Assembly (NCBI GenBank): GCA_030648295.1
Contig: JAUSID010000015.1
Span: forward strand, 1 to 52,249
Length of the DNA stretch: 52,249 bases
Direction of reading: 5' to 3'
DNA from: Opitutaceae bacterium
GTDB lineage: Bacteria > Verrucomicrobiota > Verrucomicrobiia > Opitutales > Opitutaceae
A program made the translations under genes and the position numbers. How positions within the stretch are numbered: position 1 is the first letter of the stretch; the number at the start of each line of letters is the position of its first letter. Positions 39,892 through 48,186 of this stretch are shown here, piece after piece. Below the pieces are notes generated by a model that saw only the letters and a list, made by a program, of their open reading frames with translations, was not told where the DNA came from and made no database searches.

Positions 39892-42432
39892 ATGCCGCTT
39901 CGCATCCCCCCTGCGTTTCTGCTTTCGGGTGTCGCGAGCGTTTGCGCGATCGCGCAGCCCGCCGAGCATGCCCACGGCCCCACGACGGCCAGTTCTGGGG
40001 TGGTGACAACCGCGGTGCCTCTCGTCGCCGTCGATGGCCAGCCACTCGCCGCGAACGTCCAGCGGGTCGCCGAGGCGTTTGATTATCTTGGCGCGGCGTT
40101 TCCGGCGGAACTGCGGGCGGAATTGTCGAAGGCTGGTCAGGCCCGCGACGCGCAGCGGTTGCAGCAACTGCTCGATTCCCGCGTGTTGCTGGCGGTCCAT
40201 ATCAATCCCGAAGTCCGCGTGAAGGTTGGCCGTGGCCCCGCGGCCGCTGCGCTCCAGCAGGCGGGTTACACGCCCGTGCTGGTGAAGGTGATGAACGAAA
40301 GCGGGGGCACGCAGCGGCTCCGTATCGGCAGTCCGCAGTCCGGGCCGGTCTACGCGGGCATGAGCAAACTCGCGGGCGAGCGGATGCAGCAGCCGCACCT
40401 GCGCGAAAACGAAAACATCACCGGCCGCACCGATCGTTTCCTCGAGGTGGAGATGTATTCCGCTCCGCCGATGACCGCGCAGCTCAGCGGGCTCGAGGTC
40501 GAGTACGCGATCGCGCTGCTGTATTCGGCCGAGGCAGGGCGGCGCGAGGCGACGCTCACGTTTGATGTCGGTCAGGGCACGCAGGATCTCGGATTCCGTG
40601 CCGAGTTGCCCGTGTTGTTCGAAATCCGGCCGGCGGTGGCGGTGAAGCTGAACGTGCAGGATCACGACGGCACGCTGACGATGGGACGCTTTCAGTTTGT
40701 CGATTCGCAGGGCCATGTCTTCCCGCCGCAGGCCAAGCGGTTTGCGCCGGATCTCTTTTTCCAAAAGCACATCTATCGCGCGGACGGCGAGACGGTGTTC
40801 CTGCCTCCGGGGCAGTTCACGATGTCCTATGGCCGCGGCCCCGAGTATCGCTGGATCGAGCGGCGGGTGACGATCCCAGCGACCACGCCGCGTGAAAGCG
40901 GTCGCGGCCCCGAGATCAGTGTGAAGCTCGAGCGCTGGGTCGACCCCGCGGCCCGCGGTTTCTTCAGCGGCGATCACCACATTCATGCGTCGGGCTGCGC
41001 TCACTACACCGTTCCGTCCGAGGGCGTGGAACCGGTCGTGATGTTCCGGCAGGTGAAAGGCGAGGCGCTGAATGTCGGCAGCGTGCTGACGTGGGGCCCG
41101 GGCTTTGATCATCAGCAGGGGTTCTTCGCAACGAAGGTTCACGCGCTCAGCGAGCCGATGACGCAGTTCAAGTACGACATCGAGGTGAGCGGGTTCGGCT
41201 CACAGGCCCTCGGTCACGTCTGCCTGCTCAACCTGAAGGAGCAGATTTATCCGGGCGCGAGTGGCAGCAAGAACTGGCCGAGCTGGACATTGCCGGTTCT
41301 CCGCTGGACGAAAGCGCAGGGCGGCGTCACGGGCTACGCGCATTCCGGCAGCGGGCTCCAAATCGAGCCGCTTCTCGCGGCGAGACGTCTGCTCGCGCAA
41401 CTCGACGCCAATCGCGACGGTCAGCTCGATGCGGGCGAGGCTGGCCGCGGTCTGTTGCCGGAGCCGTTGACGATGACCGATTCGAATCACAACGGGCTCA
41501 TCAGCGAAACCGAACTCACGGCCAGTCACGACCGCGTGGCGGATCAGCTGCCGAACCTCGCCATCCCGGAGCTCAACAGCGTCGGCGCGCAGGAGATTTT
41601 CGTCACGGCGGCGCTCGGCGCCTGTGACTTTATCAGCGCCATGGATACGGCGCGCGTTCGTGAATGGAACGCCTGGTACCATTTGCTGAACTGCGGGCTG
41701 CCGGTGAAGGCGAGTGGCGAGACGGATTTTCCGTGCATGAGCGGAACGCGGGTGGGGCAGGGACGGAGTTACGTGCAACTCGGGAAGCGCGACGGTTTCG
41801 ATTACGTGAAATGGTGCGAGGGTATCGCCCGCGGCCGAAGCTACGTGAGCGACGGCTACGCCCATGCGCTCGAGTTCACCGTCAACGGCACGCCGGCGGG
41901 CGACGAGGTGCGGCTGGGCGCGGCGGGCGACGTCACCGTGCGGGCGGAGGTTGCATTTTCGCCCGAGACACCGCTCGAGGTGATGTACGGCGGGGCGATG
42001 CCCGTGGGCGGACGCCGCTACGTTGGCGACACCGTCGTCATGTATGAAACCCAGGCGATCGACCGCGCTTATCAACGGGGCGAGCGGCGCGTCGAAATCG
42101 TCGTCAACGGCACCGTGGTCGCGAGCCGCGACGTCCCTGCCGATGGACATGAGCACGCAATTGAATTCAAAATACCGATCGAACGCAGCAGCTGGATCGC
42201 CGTGCGGCAGTTTCCGCAGCTGCATACGAACCCGGTGAACGTGATCGTCGCTGGCAAACCGATTCGTGCCTGGCGGGCCAGTGCGGAATGGGCGCTGGGT
42301 TGCATCGATCAACTCTGGCGAATCCGGGGCAGCCGAATCGCCGCGTCCGAGCGCGACCAAGCCGCCAAAGCCTACGAGCAGGCGAGGGCGTTCTACCGGC
42401 GCGTTATCGACGAAACGCCGGCGGGGCAGTGA
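39892..42432 (+). CDS. Secreted CehA/McbA-type PHP metallohydrolase with EF-hand-like loops
   Basis: From the ATG at 39892 the 846-residue protein has a signal peptide (MPLRIPPAFLLSGVASVCAIAQ) and a beta-rich N-terminal half. A PHP-type metallohydrolase module begins at GFFSGDHHIHASG (His363-x-His365), as in the CehA/McbA carbaryl-hydrolase family, and includes GYAHSGSGLQ and GACDFISAMD. Two calcium-binding-type loops, DANRDGQLDAGE (505) and DSNHNGLISETE (530), are inserted in the middle. That is unusual for the family and resembles dockerin/EF-hand motifs. The C-terminus has an Ig-like fold and a final helix. It is divergent from the creatininase/MFS pair. The substrate could be a phosphate ester, carbamate or amide; no direct evidence. 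The frame opens earlier at 39772, inside a palindrome, so 39892 is preferred. Confidence 0.82.
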   Translation: MPLRIPPAFLLSGVASVCAIAQPAEHAHGPTTASSGVVTTAVPLVAVDGQPLAANVQRVAEAFDYLGAAFPAELRAELSKAGQARDAQRLQQLLDSRVLLAVHINPEVRVKVGRGPAAAALQQAGYTPVLVKVMNESGGTQRLRIGSPQSGPVYAGMSKLAGERMQQPHLRENENITGRTDRFLEVEMYSAPPMTAQLSGLEVEYAIALLYSAEAGRREATLTFDVGQGTQDLGFRAELPVLFEIRPAVAVKLNVQDHDGTLTMGRFQFVDSQGHVFPPQAKRFAPDLFFQKHIYRADGETVFLPPGQFTMSYGRGPEYRWIERRVTIPATTPRESGRGPEISVKLERWVDPAARGFFSGDHHIHASGCAHYTVPSEGVEPVVMFRQVKGEALNVGSVLTWGPGFDHQQGFFATKVHALSEPMTQFKYDIEVSGFGSQALGHVCLLNLKEQIYPGASGSKNWPSWTLPVLRWTKAQGGVTGYAHSGSGLQIEPLLAARRLLAQLDANRDGQLDAGEAGRGLLPEPLTMTDSNHNGLISETELTASHDRVADQLPNLAIPELNSVGAQEIFVTAALGACDFISAMDTARVREWNAWYHLLNCGLPVKASGETDFPCMSGTRVGQGRSYVQLGKRDGFDYVKWCEGIARGRSYVSDGYAHALEFTVNGTPAGDEVRLGAAGDVTVRAEVAFSPETPLEVMYGGAMPVGGRRYVGDTVVMYETQAIDRAYQRGERRVEIVVNGTVVASRDVPADGHEHAIEFKIPIERSSWIAVRQFPQLHTNPVNVIVAGKPIRAWRASAEWALGCIDQLWRIRGSRIAASERDQAAKAYEQARAFYRRVIDETPAGQ

Positions 42433-42436
42433 TCGA

Positions 42437-42556
42437 CCCTGGGAGCGCGGGCGTCTGTCTGATTGCGGATTGCCTGGGAGCGCGGGCGTCCCGCCCGCAT
42501 TGCTGGCCGCGTTCCTTTTCGAATTCAATGACAGCCTCGTCACCTCGGCTGCTACG
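42437..42556. repeat. Two GGGAGCGCGGGCG elements plus inverted GTAGCAGCCGAGG repeat
   Basis: In the 326-bp spacer 42433-42758, one truncated element (42437-42471, joined to GATTGCGGATT) and one complete element (42472-42506) of the dispersed palindromic family lie in tandem just after the metallohydrolase stop. An inverted copy of the GTAGCAGCCGAGG repeat follows at 42532-42556. The rest of the spacer shows no gene. Confidence 0.8.
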
Positions 42557-42758
42557 TGTCAGATCGCGCAGCAATTCCGTCCGGTCCTGCTCCCTGCTCC
42601 GCGGCGCAGCTGACAAGAACTCGTTTACTCCCGTTTAAGCGCGCCGCACTTCACACACTCTGCACTCGACCCGCCGCGGAGCGTTGTTGAGATTCTCCTC
42701 GTCCGATTTTCGTCGGAGTCGTCGGCCGCCCGCCAAGCACCCCACCAATCTGAAAATC

Positions 42759-44132
42759 ATGTCTTCCCCGAACGTCACCAACCCCGCCCCATCGTCCCTC
42801 AGTCGCCGCCATTTTCTGCGGCAGACCGCCGCAGCCGGCGTCACCGTCCTCGGATTTCCCGCCATTCTCCGCAGCGCCTCGCCGAACTCGCTGCTGCAGG
42901 TCGCGAGCATTGGCGTCGGCGGGATGGGTGGCGGCACGATGAAGAGCGTGGCGAGCCACCCGAAGGTGAAGATGGTCGCGTTGTGCGATGTCGATCAGCG
43001 GTTCCTCGACGCGGCGGCCAAGTTGTTTCCTGACGCGTCGCAGCACAAGGACTGGCGTGAACTGCTCAGCCGCCATGCGGGCAAGTTCGACGCCGTCACG
43101 ATCGGCACCCCCGATCACATGCACGCCGCAGCCGCCGTCACCGCCATTCGCGCGAAGAAGCATGTCTATCTCCAGAAGCCGATGGCGACGACCCTGCACG
43201 AATGTCGCGTCATCACCCAGGAGGCCGCGAAGGCCGGCGTCATCACCCAGCTGGGAAACCAGGGGCGCTCGAGCATCGAGAGCCGGATGACCGTCGCCCT
43301 GTTGCGCAGCGGCGCGATCGGGAAAATCAAGGAGGTCATGCTCTGGGAAAACAAACCCCTGAGCTGGTGGCCGAAAAACACGGAGCTGCGCGCCGAGGGC
43401 GACCCGATCCCGGCGACGCTGGACTGGGATCTGTGGCTGGGCGTCCGTGAGCCGCGCCCATTCCTCGCCCAGACCTATCACCCCAAAACCTGGCGCGCCT
43501 GGTACGATTTCGGGGTGGGAGAGATGGGCGACATGGGGTGTCACCATTTCGACATTACGTTCGACGCGCTGAGGTTGACGGCGCCGTTGCGCGTGCGGCA
43601 GACCACGCCGGGCAGCTCGGGCGCGTTGTGGGGACAAAAACGCGTGGTGGAAATGATTTTCCCGGGCAGCGACATCACCGCGGCGAAGACGGTGCCGGTG
43701 ACGTGGTATGACGGCGGCATGCAGCCGGACTGGAGCAAAATCAAGCTGCCGAACGGCATCAAACAGGCGCCGCTGTCCGCCAACTACTGGATCGGTGAGC
43801 GCGGCTCGATTTTCAAAATCTACGGCAGCGGCCGGCCGTTCGTGCTGCCGGAGGAAAACTTCCCGCCGGAAAAATACCCGCGGGATTTCAAGGGCCAGAA
43901 TCACTATCACGACTGGGTCGACGCCGTCGTTGAGGGCCGCAAAGCGTGCGACGACTTTGCGCATGGCGGGCCGCTGACCGAGACGGTGCTGGTCGGAGCG
44001 ATGGCGGATCGTTTCGCCGGCGAATGGCTCGAGTGGGATCGGAAGAACCTGAAGTTCACCAATCACGCGAAGGCCAACGCGCTCATCCGCCGTTCCTATC
44101 GCGACGGCTGGAAGGTGAAGGGGTTGGGGTGA
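42759..44132 (+). CDS. Tat-exported Gfo/Idh/MocA-family oxidoreductase
   Basis: The 457-residue protein has a twin-arginine leader (SRRHFLRQTAAAGVTVLGFPAIL, residues 15-37). A Rossmann domain follows (VASIGVGGMGGGTMKSV; ALCDVD; IGTPDHMHAAAAVTAI), then the Gfo/Idh/MocA signature region KKHVYLQKPMATTLHECR. The usual EKP motif is QKP here (Gln139-Lys140-Pro141), retaining the lysine. The C-terminal domain contains WRAWYDFGVGEMGDMGCHHFD, typical of the large Tat-exported subgroup common in Verrucomicrobia and Planctomycetes. These act on sugars or sugar derivatives in the periplasm with tightly bound NAD(P). The substrate is unknown. The gene is monocistronic, flanked by repeat-filled spacers. 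Confidence 0.92.
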   Translation: MSSPNVTNPAPSSLSRRHFLRQTAAAGVTVLGFPAILRSASPNSLLQVASIGVGGMGGGTMKSVASHPKVKMVALCDVDQRFLDAAAKLFPDASQHKDWRELLSRHAGKFDAVTIGTPDHMHAAAAVTAIRAKKHVYLQKPMATTLHECRVITQEAAKAGVITQLGNQGRSSIESRMTVALLRSGAIGKIKEVMLWENKPLSWWPKNTELRAEGDPIPATLDWDLWLGVREPRPFLAQTYHPKTWRAWYDFGVGEMGDMGCHHFDITFDALRLTAPLRVRQTTPGSSGALWGQKRVVEMIFPGSDITAAKTVPVTWYDGGMQPDWSKIKLPNGIKQAPLSANYWIGERGSIFKIYGSGRPFVLPEENFPPEKYPRDFKGQNHYHDWVDAVVEGRKACDDFAHGGPLTETVLVGAMADRFAGEWLEWDRKNLKFTNHAKANALIRRSYRDGWKVKGLG

Positions 44133-44252
44133 GTGGAAAGCTTGCGAGATCGGGACCGACTTCCTCGTTCTCTTAATCCCTGGTCGCCTGCGGCGCCGCC
44201 AAAGGCGGGTAAACTTTCCCTTTCTCTCTGCTGGGAGTCTACCGCAATCAAC

Positions 44253-44801
44253 GCATTGCGGGCGAGACGCCCGCGCTCCCAGGGGAAAGAATCACAACAC
44301 GCCTTACGGTTGCCGGTAAAGTGGCTGCGGCTTCCAGCCGCAGATTTTACTGTTGAGCACTCGGAATCTATCGCGGGCCAGTTCGCGATTGCGAAATTCC
44401 AACCATTGCGGGCGAGACGCCCGCGCTCCCAGGCAATCCGCAATCCGAAATCCGCAATCCGAAATCAGACAGACGCCCGCGCTCCCTGGGAAAGAATCAC
44501 AACACCCCTCACGATTGCCGGTAAAGTGGCTGCGGCTTCCAGCCGCAGATGCCTCGAATTCACGGATCGAATACATCACCGGCTGGAAGCCGGTGCCACT
44601 CGGCGAGCGGCGTCGCCGCCGGCCAGGGCGGACCCTTCGGGGGACATTGAGCCGACCATCCGACCATCAGCTCACCGCTTCACCGACAACCGACCACCGC
44701 TTCACCGACAAACGGCGGGCGAGACGCCCGCGCTCCCAGGCAATCCACAATCCGAAATCCGCAATCCGAAATCAGACCGACGCCCGCGCTCCCAGGGAAA
44801 A
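44253..44801. repeat. Direct-repeat cluster downstream of hemL
   Basis: The 669-bp spacer 44133-44801 is mostly repeats. A ~69-bp unit containing GGCTGCGGCTTCCAGCCGCA occurs at 44277-44345 and again at 44483-44550. A second unit of about 88 bp, GGGCGAGACGCCCGCGCTCC followed by alternating CAATCCGAAATC words and a truncated palindrome, occurs at 44408-44495 and 44714-44801. A further palindrome core lies at 44253-44285. CCGGCTGGAAGCCGG at 44579-44593 is an inverted relative, and GCTTCACCGACAA-type words repeat near 44676-44713. The last copy abuts the hemL stop codon. Confidence 0.88.
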
Positions 44802-46085
44802 CTACAGCCCCCGTACCGCTTCTTCGAATACCTGGCACGCCCGGTCGATTGCGGCGCCGTCATGCGCCGTGCTGAGAAAACCGGCCTCGTAGGCGCTGGG
44901 GGCCAGATAGACGCCGCGTTCCAGGCACGCATGGAAAAACCGGCCGAACAGTTTCGCGTCGCCCTTTAGCGCCGTGTCGTAATCACGCACCGGCGTCGCG
45001 GTGAAGAAGATGCTGAACATGGATCCGCACTGCGGCACCTGAACCGGAATTCCCTTTGCCCTGCCCGCTGCGAGCACGGCATCACGCAGCTGCCGGCCCA
45101 GCTGATCAAGTCGAGCATACGGATTCAGCTCCTCGAGCATCCGCAAACCCGCAATGCCCGCCGCCATCGCGAGCGGATTCCCGCTGAGGGTGCCCGCCTG
45201 GTAGACCGGGCCGAGCGGGGCGATCAGGTCCATGATGTCGGCCCGGCCGCCGAATGCGCCGACCGGCAGCCCGCCGCCGATGATTTTTCCGAGGCAGGTG
45301 AGATCGGGCGTGATTTTCTCCCGCTCCTGCACGCCGCCTTTCGCGATCCGGAATCCCGTCATCACCTCGTCGAAGATGAGCACCGTGCCGTGCTTCGCCG
45401 TGATCTCCCGCACGTATTGGAGGTAGCCGGGATCGGGCATGATGAACCCGACGTTCCCGCAATAGGGCTCGAGGATGACGCACGCGATTTGGTTCGGATT
45501 GGCCGCGAACGCCGCCTCGAGTGCGGCCCGATCGTTGTAGGGAAGGACGACCGTTTCCCTGGCGAACGACGCCGGAACGCCGGCGCTGTCGGGATTGCCA
45601 TGCGTGAGCGCCCCGGAGCCGGCCTTGATTAGCAGCGAGTCGGAGTGGCCGTGATAACAGCCGGCGAACTTGATGATCTTGTCCCGTTTCGTGAATCCTC
45701 GCGCCAGCCGGATCGCCGACATGGTCGCCTCGGTGCCGCTGTTGCACATCCGCACTTTCTGGATCGACGGTACGAACTTCACGATGAGCTCGGCCATCTC
45801 GACTTCATACGGATTGGGCGTGCCGAACGATGTGCCGTGTTCGAGCGCCGTCGCGATCGCGGCTTTGATTCGCGGATGATTGTGGCCGTGAATCGCCGGG
45901 CCCCAGGTGCAGACGAAATCGATTAGCTCGCGATCGTCGGCCGTGATGAGCATCGCGCCGCGGGCAGCCTTGACGAAAAACGGCGTGCCGCCGACGGAGC
46001 GGAAGGCACGAACGGGCGAGTTCACGCCGCCGGGAATCAGCTGCCGGGCGCGGGCGAAAAGAGCTTCGGACTGGTTTTGGTTCAC
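44802..46085 (-). CDS. hemL: Glutamate-1-semialdehyde 2,1-aminomutase
   Basis: HemL converts glutamate-1-semialdehyde to 5-aminolevulinate, the C5 route to haem. This fits a genome rich in c-type cytochrome motifs. The 427-residue protein starts [25 protein letters not shown], as in the family. It has the substrate loop [27 protein letters not shown], the PLP aspartate region [11 protein letters not shown] and the Schiff-base Lys267 in [17 protein letters not shown], then [16 protein letters not shown]. Length and ATG start match homologues. No other haem gene is adjacent. Its stop codon abuts a repeat cluster, so no clean terminator is visible. Confidence 0.97.
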   Translation of the reverse strand: MNQNQSEALFARARQLIPGGVNSPVRAFRSVGGTPFFVKAARGAMLITADDRELIDFVCTWGPAIHGHNHPRIKAAIATALEHGTSFGTPNPYEVEMAELIVKFVPSIQKVRMCNSGTEATMSAIRLARGFTKRDKIIKFAGCYHGHSDSLLIKAGSGALTHGNPDSAGVPASFARETVVLPYNDRAALEAAFAANPNQIACVILEPYCGNVGFIMPDPGYLQYVREITAKHGTVLIFDEVMTGFRIAKGGVQEREKITPDLTCLGKIIGGGLPVGAFGGRADIMDLIAPLGPVYQAGTLSGNPLAMAAGIAGLRMLEELNPYARLDQLGRQLRDAVLAAGRAKGIPVQVPQCGSMFSIFFTATPVRDYDTALKGDAKLFGRFFHACLERGVYLAPSAYEAGFLSTAHDGAAIDRACQVFEEAVRGL

Positions 46086-46933
46086 AAGAAGAATGGTGCC
46101 AAGGGCGTCCGGAGGGCCGGGCCGCAGTTGATTAATGCACGGTCACAGAACACGGTCGCCGTGCGATCGCCGACAAAAAAATCGCCTGCGCAGTGCAGGG
46201 CGGTGAAGCGGTGAAGCGGTGAGACGGTTGAAGAACGCGAGACTTGGAAAGAACGCGAGAACGCGAGACGTCGATCGGTGGGGCGGTGAAGCGGTGGGGC
46301 GGTGAGTCGGTGAAGCGGTGAATCGGTTGTGGGTGAGTCGGTGGCGGCAAATGGGGAATGGGGAATGGCGCGTCCGGATATCTGAATTCTGGCATCTGGC
46401 TTCTGCCCTCTGCCGTCTGTATCGCTCTGGGAGCGCGGGCGTCCCGCCCGCATGGTTTGTCGTGGCACGGGCGAGTGGCAAATGGGCAATCGGCAGCCGA
46501 GGACGAGGGACCAGAGACTAGAGACTAGAGACCAGAGACCAGAGACAGGACCACTGACCACTGACCACGGACCACGGACCATCCGACCCTCCGCGCCTCC
46601 GCTCCTCCGCCCGACCCACCGCCTCACTGCTTCACCGATTTCTTATCTCCGACCACCTGAGCATCCGACCATCTGACCATCTGTCCTTCAACCGACTCGC
46701 CGATTCACCGCCGACCGACCACCGGATAACGGGCGGGCGAGACGCCCGCGCTCTCCCAAGGGAACAACGCCGTGCGATTCGTCGTGGTTTGCCGAATCCG
46801 AAATCCGAAATCGACCGGCGCCCGCGCTCCCAGGACGCGTGCCACAAGCATCCACTACGTAGCGGCGAGCACCAGCGAGCCGAACGTTCCGACCGTGCCG
46901 CTCTCGGCTCGCCGCTACGGGTGAGCGGCGGAA
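46086..46933. repeat. 848-bp repeat-rich spacer without genes
   Basis: This long spacer is made of low-complexity DNA. GCGGTGAAGCGGTG-type tandems occupy 46201-46325, interrupted by AAGAACGCGAGA units (46227-46271). A composite of the GGGAGCGCGGGCG palindrome plus GGCAAATGGGCAATCGGCA lies at 46427-46521. ACTAGAGACCAGAGACC tandems follow (46508-46550), then GACCACTGACCACGGACCA words and GCCTCCGCTCCTCCGC-like words to about 46720. Two more palindrome cores lie at 46730-46762 and 46816-46834, and a GTAGCGGCGAGC...GCTCGCCGCTAC palindrome at 46859-46919. Open frames here are artefacts of repeats. A promoter for hemL should lie near 46090-46140 but was not identified. Confidence 0.85.
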
Positions 46934-47398
46934 CTACCGGCCGAGCAGCGATCGCATTTCCGCGTCCAGCGTCTCCTCGCCGAGCACCGAGACCAGTTCA
47001 TCCACATCGGGCGCGAACTTCGGCGGTGGTTCGTTCGATTCGATCGTCCGCGCCTTCAGCGCGAACCGCAGTGCATTCGTCGCCGTGGCCCGCGCCAGCT
47101 CGCGGTTCCCGAGCCGGGAATAGATCTTTCCCGCCTCGGTGTTCAGCGCCGCGTAGAGCAGGACCTTGTCGCGGGCGAGTTCCGGCGGCTCGTTTTCGAT
47201 GAGCATCGCGAAGTGCTGATCCGGCGTGAATCGAAACAGCTGGTCGCGCTCCATACTGAACAGCCGCTCGCACCCCTCCACCACAATCTCGAGTGCCTCC
47301 TGGTCGGCACCGGAGCGACGCTTGAATATCACCCGCGCGATCAGTTGCGTCACCTCATCGATGATCCGCAGGATGTAGTCGCGTCGCGAAGTGATCAT
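46934..47398 (-). CDS. Small helical protein, DUF6483-like
   Basis: The 154-residue acidic, mostly helical protein starts MITSRRDYILRIIDEVTQLIARVIFKRRSG, then has DQEALEIVVEGCERLFSMERDQL, AALNTEAGKIYSRLGNRELARATATNALRFAL (a TPR-like helix pair) and a C-terminal DELVSVLGEETLDAEMRSLLG. This pattern resembles the uncharacterised DUF6483 group, but the call is from overall appearance only. There is no signal peptide or membrane segment. It begins 18 bp after the cytochrome c gene on the same strand, so the two are probably co-transcribed. Role unknown. Confidence 0.65.
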   Translation of the reverse strand: MITSRRDYILRIIDEVTQLIARVIFKRRSGADQEALEIVVEGCERLFSMERDQLFRFTPDQHFAMLIENEPPELARDKVLLYAALNTEAGKIYSRLGNRELARATATNALRFALKARTIESNEPPPKFAPDVDELVSVLGEETLDAEMRSLLGR

Positions 47399-47416
47399 GG
47401 CATCGAAGAGCGGACG

Positions 47417-47830
47417 CTACTTCTTCGGAGGCTCGATCACGATTTGCCGGAGATCGGGCGCGGTCGCACCGAAATCGGCCTTGGCGGCGGGATAACCGTT
47501 TTCAGAAAGAATGTAGGCGACGACATCAGTGCAGAGGTCCCGACTGAGCGTCAAAGGGTCGTCCGGCGGCATCGTCCGGCGGGTCGTATCGATGAGCCGG
47601 TGCACGGATTTGTTCTTCCAGTTCTTGAAGAACGCTTCGCCTTTCAGCGGCGTCGACTTCTTGCCGTCGCCCTCGAGTTCATCGCCGTGACAATCGGCGC
47701 ACTGCGCCTCGTAGGATTTTTTTCCGCGAGCGATCTGCTCCGCGGAAAAAACGCCATCCCAGATCGAGCGCGACGCGGATGCGGCAAATGTAATAGGCAC
47801 GAAGGCCAGCATCCAAATCGTCTTCTTCAT
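47417..47830 (-). CDS. Small monohaem c-type cytochrome
   Basis: The 137-residue exported protein has a signal peptide (MKKTIWMLAFVPITFAASA), the class I haem motif Cys44-Ala-Asp-Cys47-His48 and a candidate axial Met87 in RRTMPPDDPLTLS. The C-terminal helix is typical (CTDVVAYILSENGYPA). It lies downstream of the IorAB-like genes on the same strand, after a 356-bp repeat-containing spacer. Such cytochromes accept electrons from periplasmic molybdenum hydroxylases, so a functional link is plausible. ATG at 47830 begins the leader; the upstream in-frame extension runs through repeats and is excluded. Confidence 0.88.
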   Translation of the reverse strand: MKKTIWMLAFVPITFAASASRSIWDGVFSAEQIARGKKSYEAQCADCHGDELEGDGKKSTPLKGEAFFKNWKNKSVHRLIDTTRRTMPPDDPLTLSRDLCTDVVAYILSENGYPAAKADFGATAPDLRQIVIEPPKK

Positions 47831-47919
47831 GAGCGGAGGGGCGACCAACGTTATCAACCCGGCGACAGGCGCAAACAAAACCGCGCACCGCGAACCAATT
47901 TGGCAGCCATTACAGCGAA

Positions 47920-48073
47920 GTGGCTGCGGCTTCCAGCCGCAGATGGTGCGGATTTTCCGTCCGGCTTTCGTAGCAGCGGAGGTGACGACGCTGGCACTTT
48001 CAATCCACCGATCGTCTGCTTGTGCTTCCAATCCGATCTGCGGCAGGGCCAGCCCTGAGCCTGCCGAAGGGAT
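47920..48073. repeat. Three dispersed repeats in the 356-bp cytochrome/IorB spacer
   Basis: The spacer 47831-48186 holds a copy of GTGGCTGCGGCTTCCAGCCG (47920-47944), shared with the hemL 3' cluster. It also holds GTAGCAGCGGAGGTGACGAC (47969-47994), and CCCTGAGCCTGCCGAAGGG (48052-48073), a self-complementary word dispersed in many bacterial genomes. AAAGCTGCACGGCTTTCGCT at about 48143-48162 forms another small hairpin. No gene or clear terminator is visible. Confidence 0.75.
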
Positions 48074-48186
48074 GCCGCAGCCACTGCGAGACGATTCGGC
48101 AGCCGTGGCAGCAAAGTTTCGGGCCGACGCACGAGGGCAGCGAAAGCTGCACGGCTTTCGCTGCACCTCAGGCGGAGCGTGGCGCT

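Noticed and set aside
39502-41142. N-terminal extension of the MFS frame to 41142
   Set aside because: The extension is antisense to the CehA-like gene and has no transporter or domain features. It stays open only because of base composition.
44253-46930. Possible CRISPR array because of regularly recurring words
   Set aside because: Repeat units differ in length, spacing is irregular, copies overlap and occur in both orientations, and no cas gene is present.
46086-46933. Several open frames of 60-180 codons in the repeat spacer
   Set aside because: All are built from tandem or palindromic repeats (SPPHRFTAPP-like or GRDARAP-like peptides) and lack start signals and codon character.
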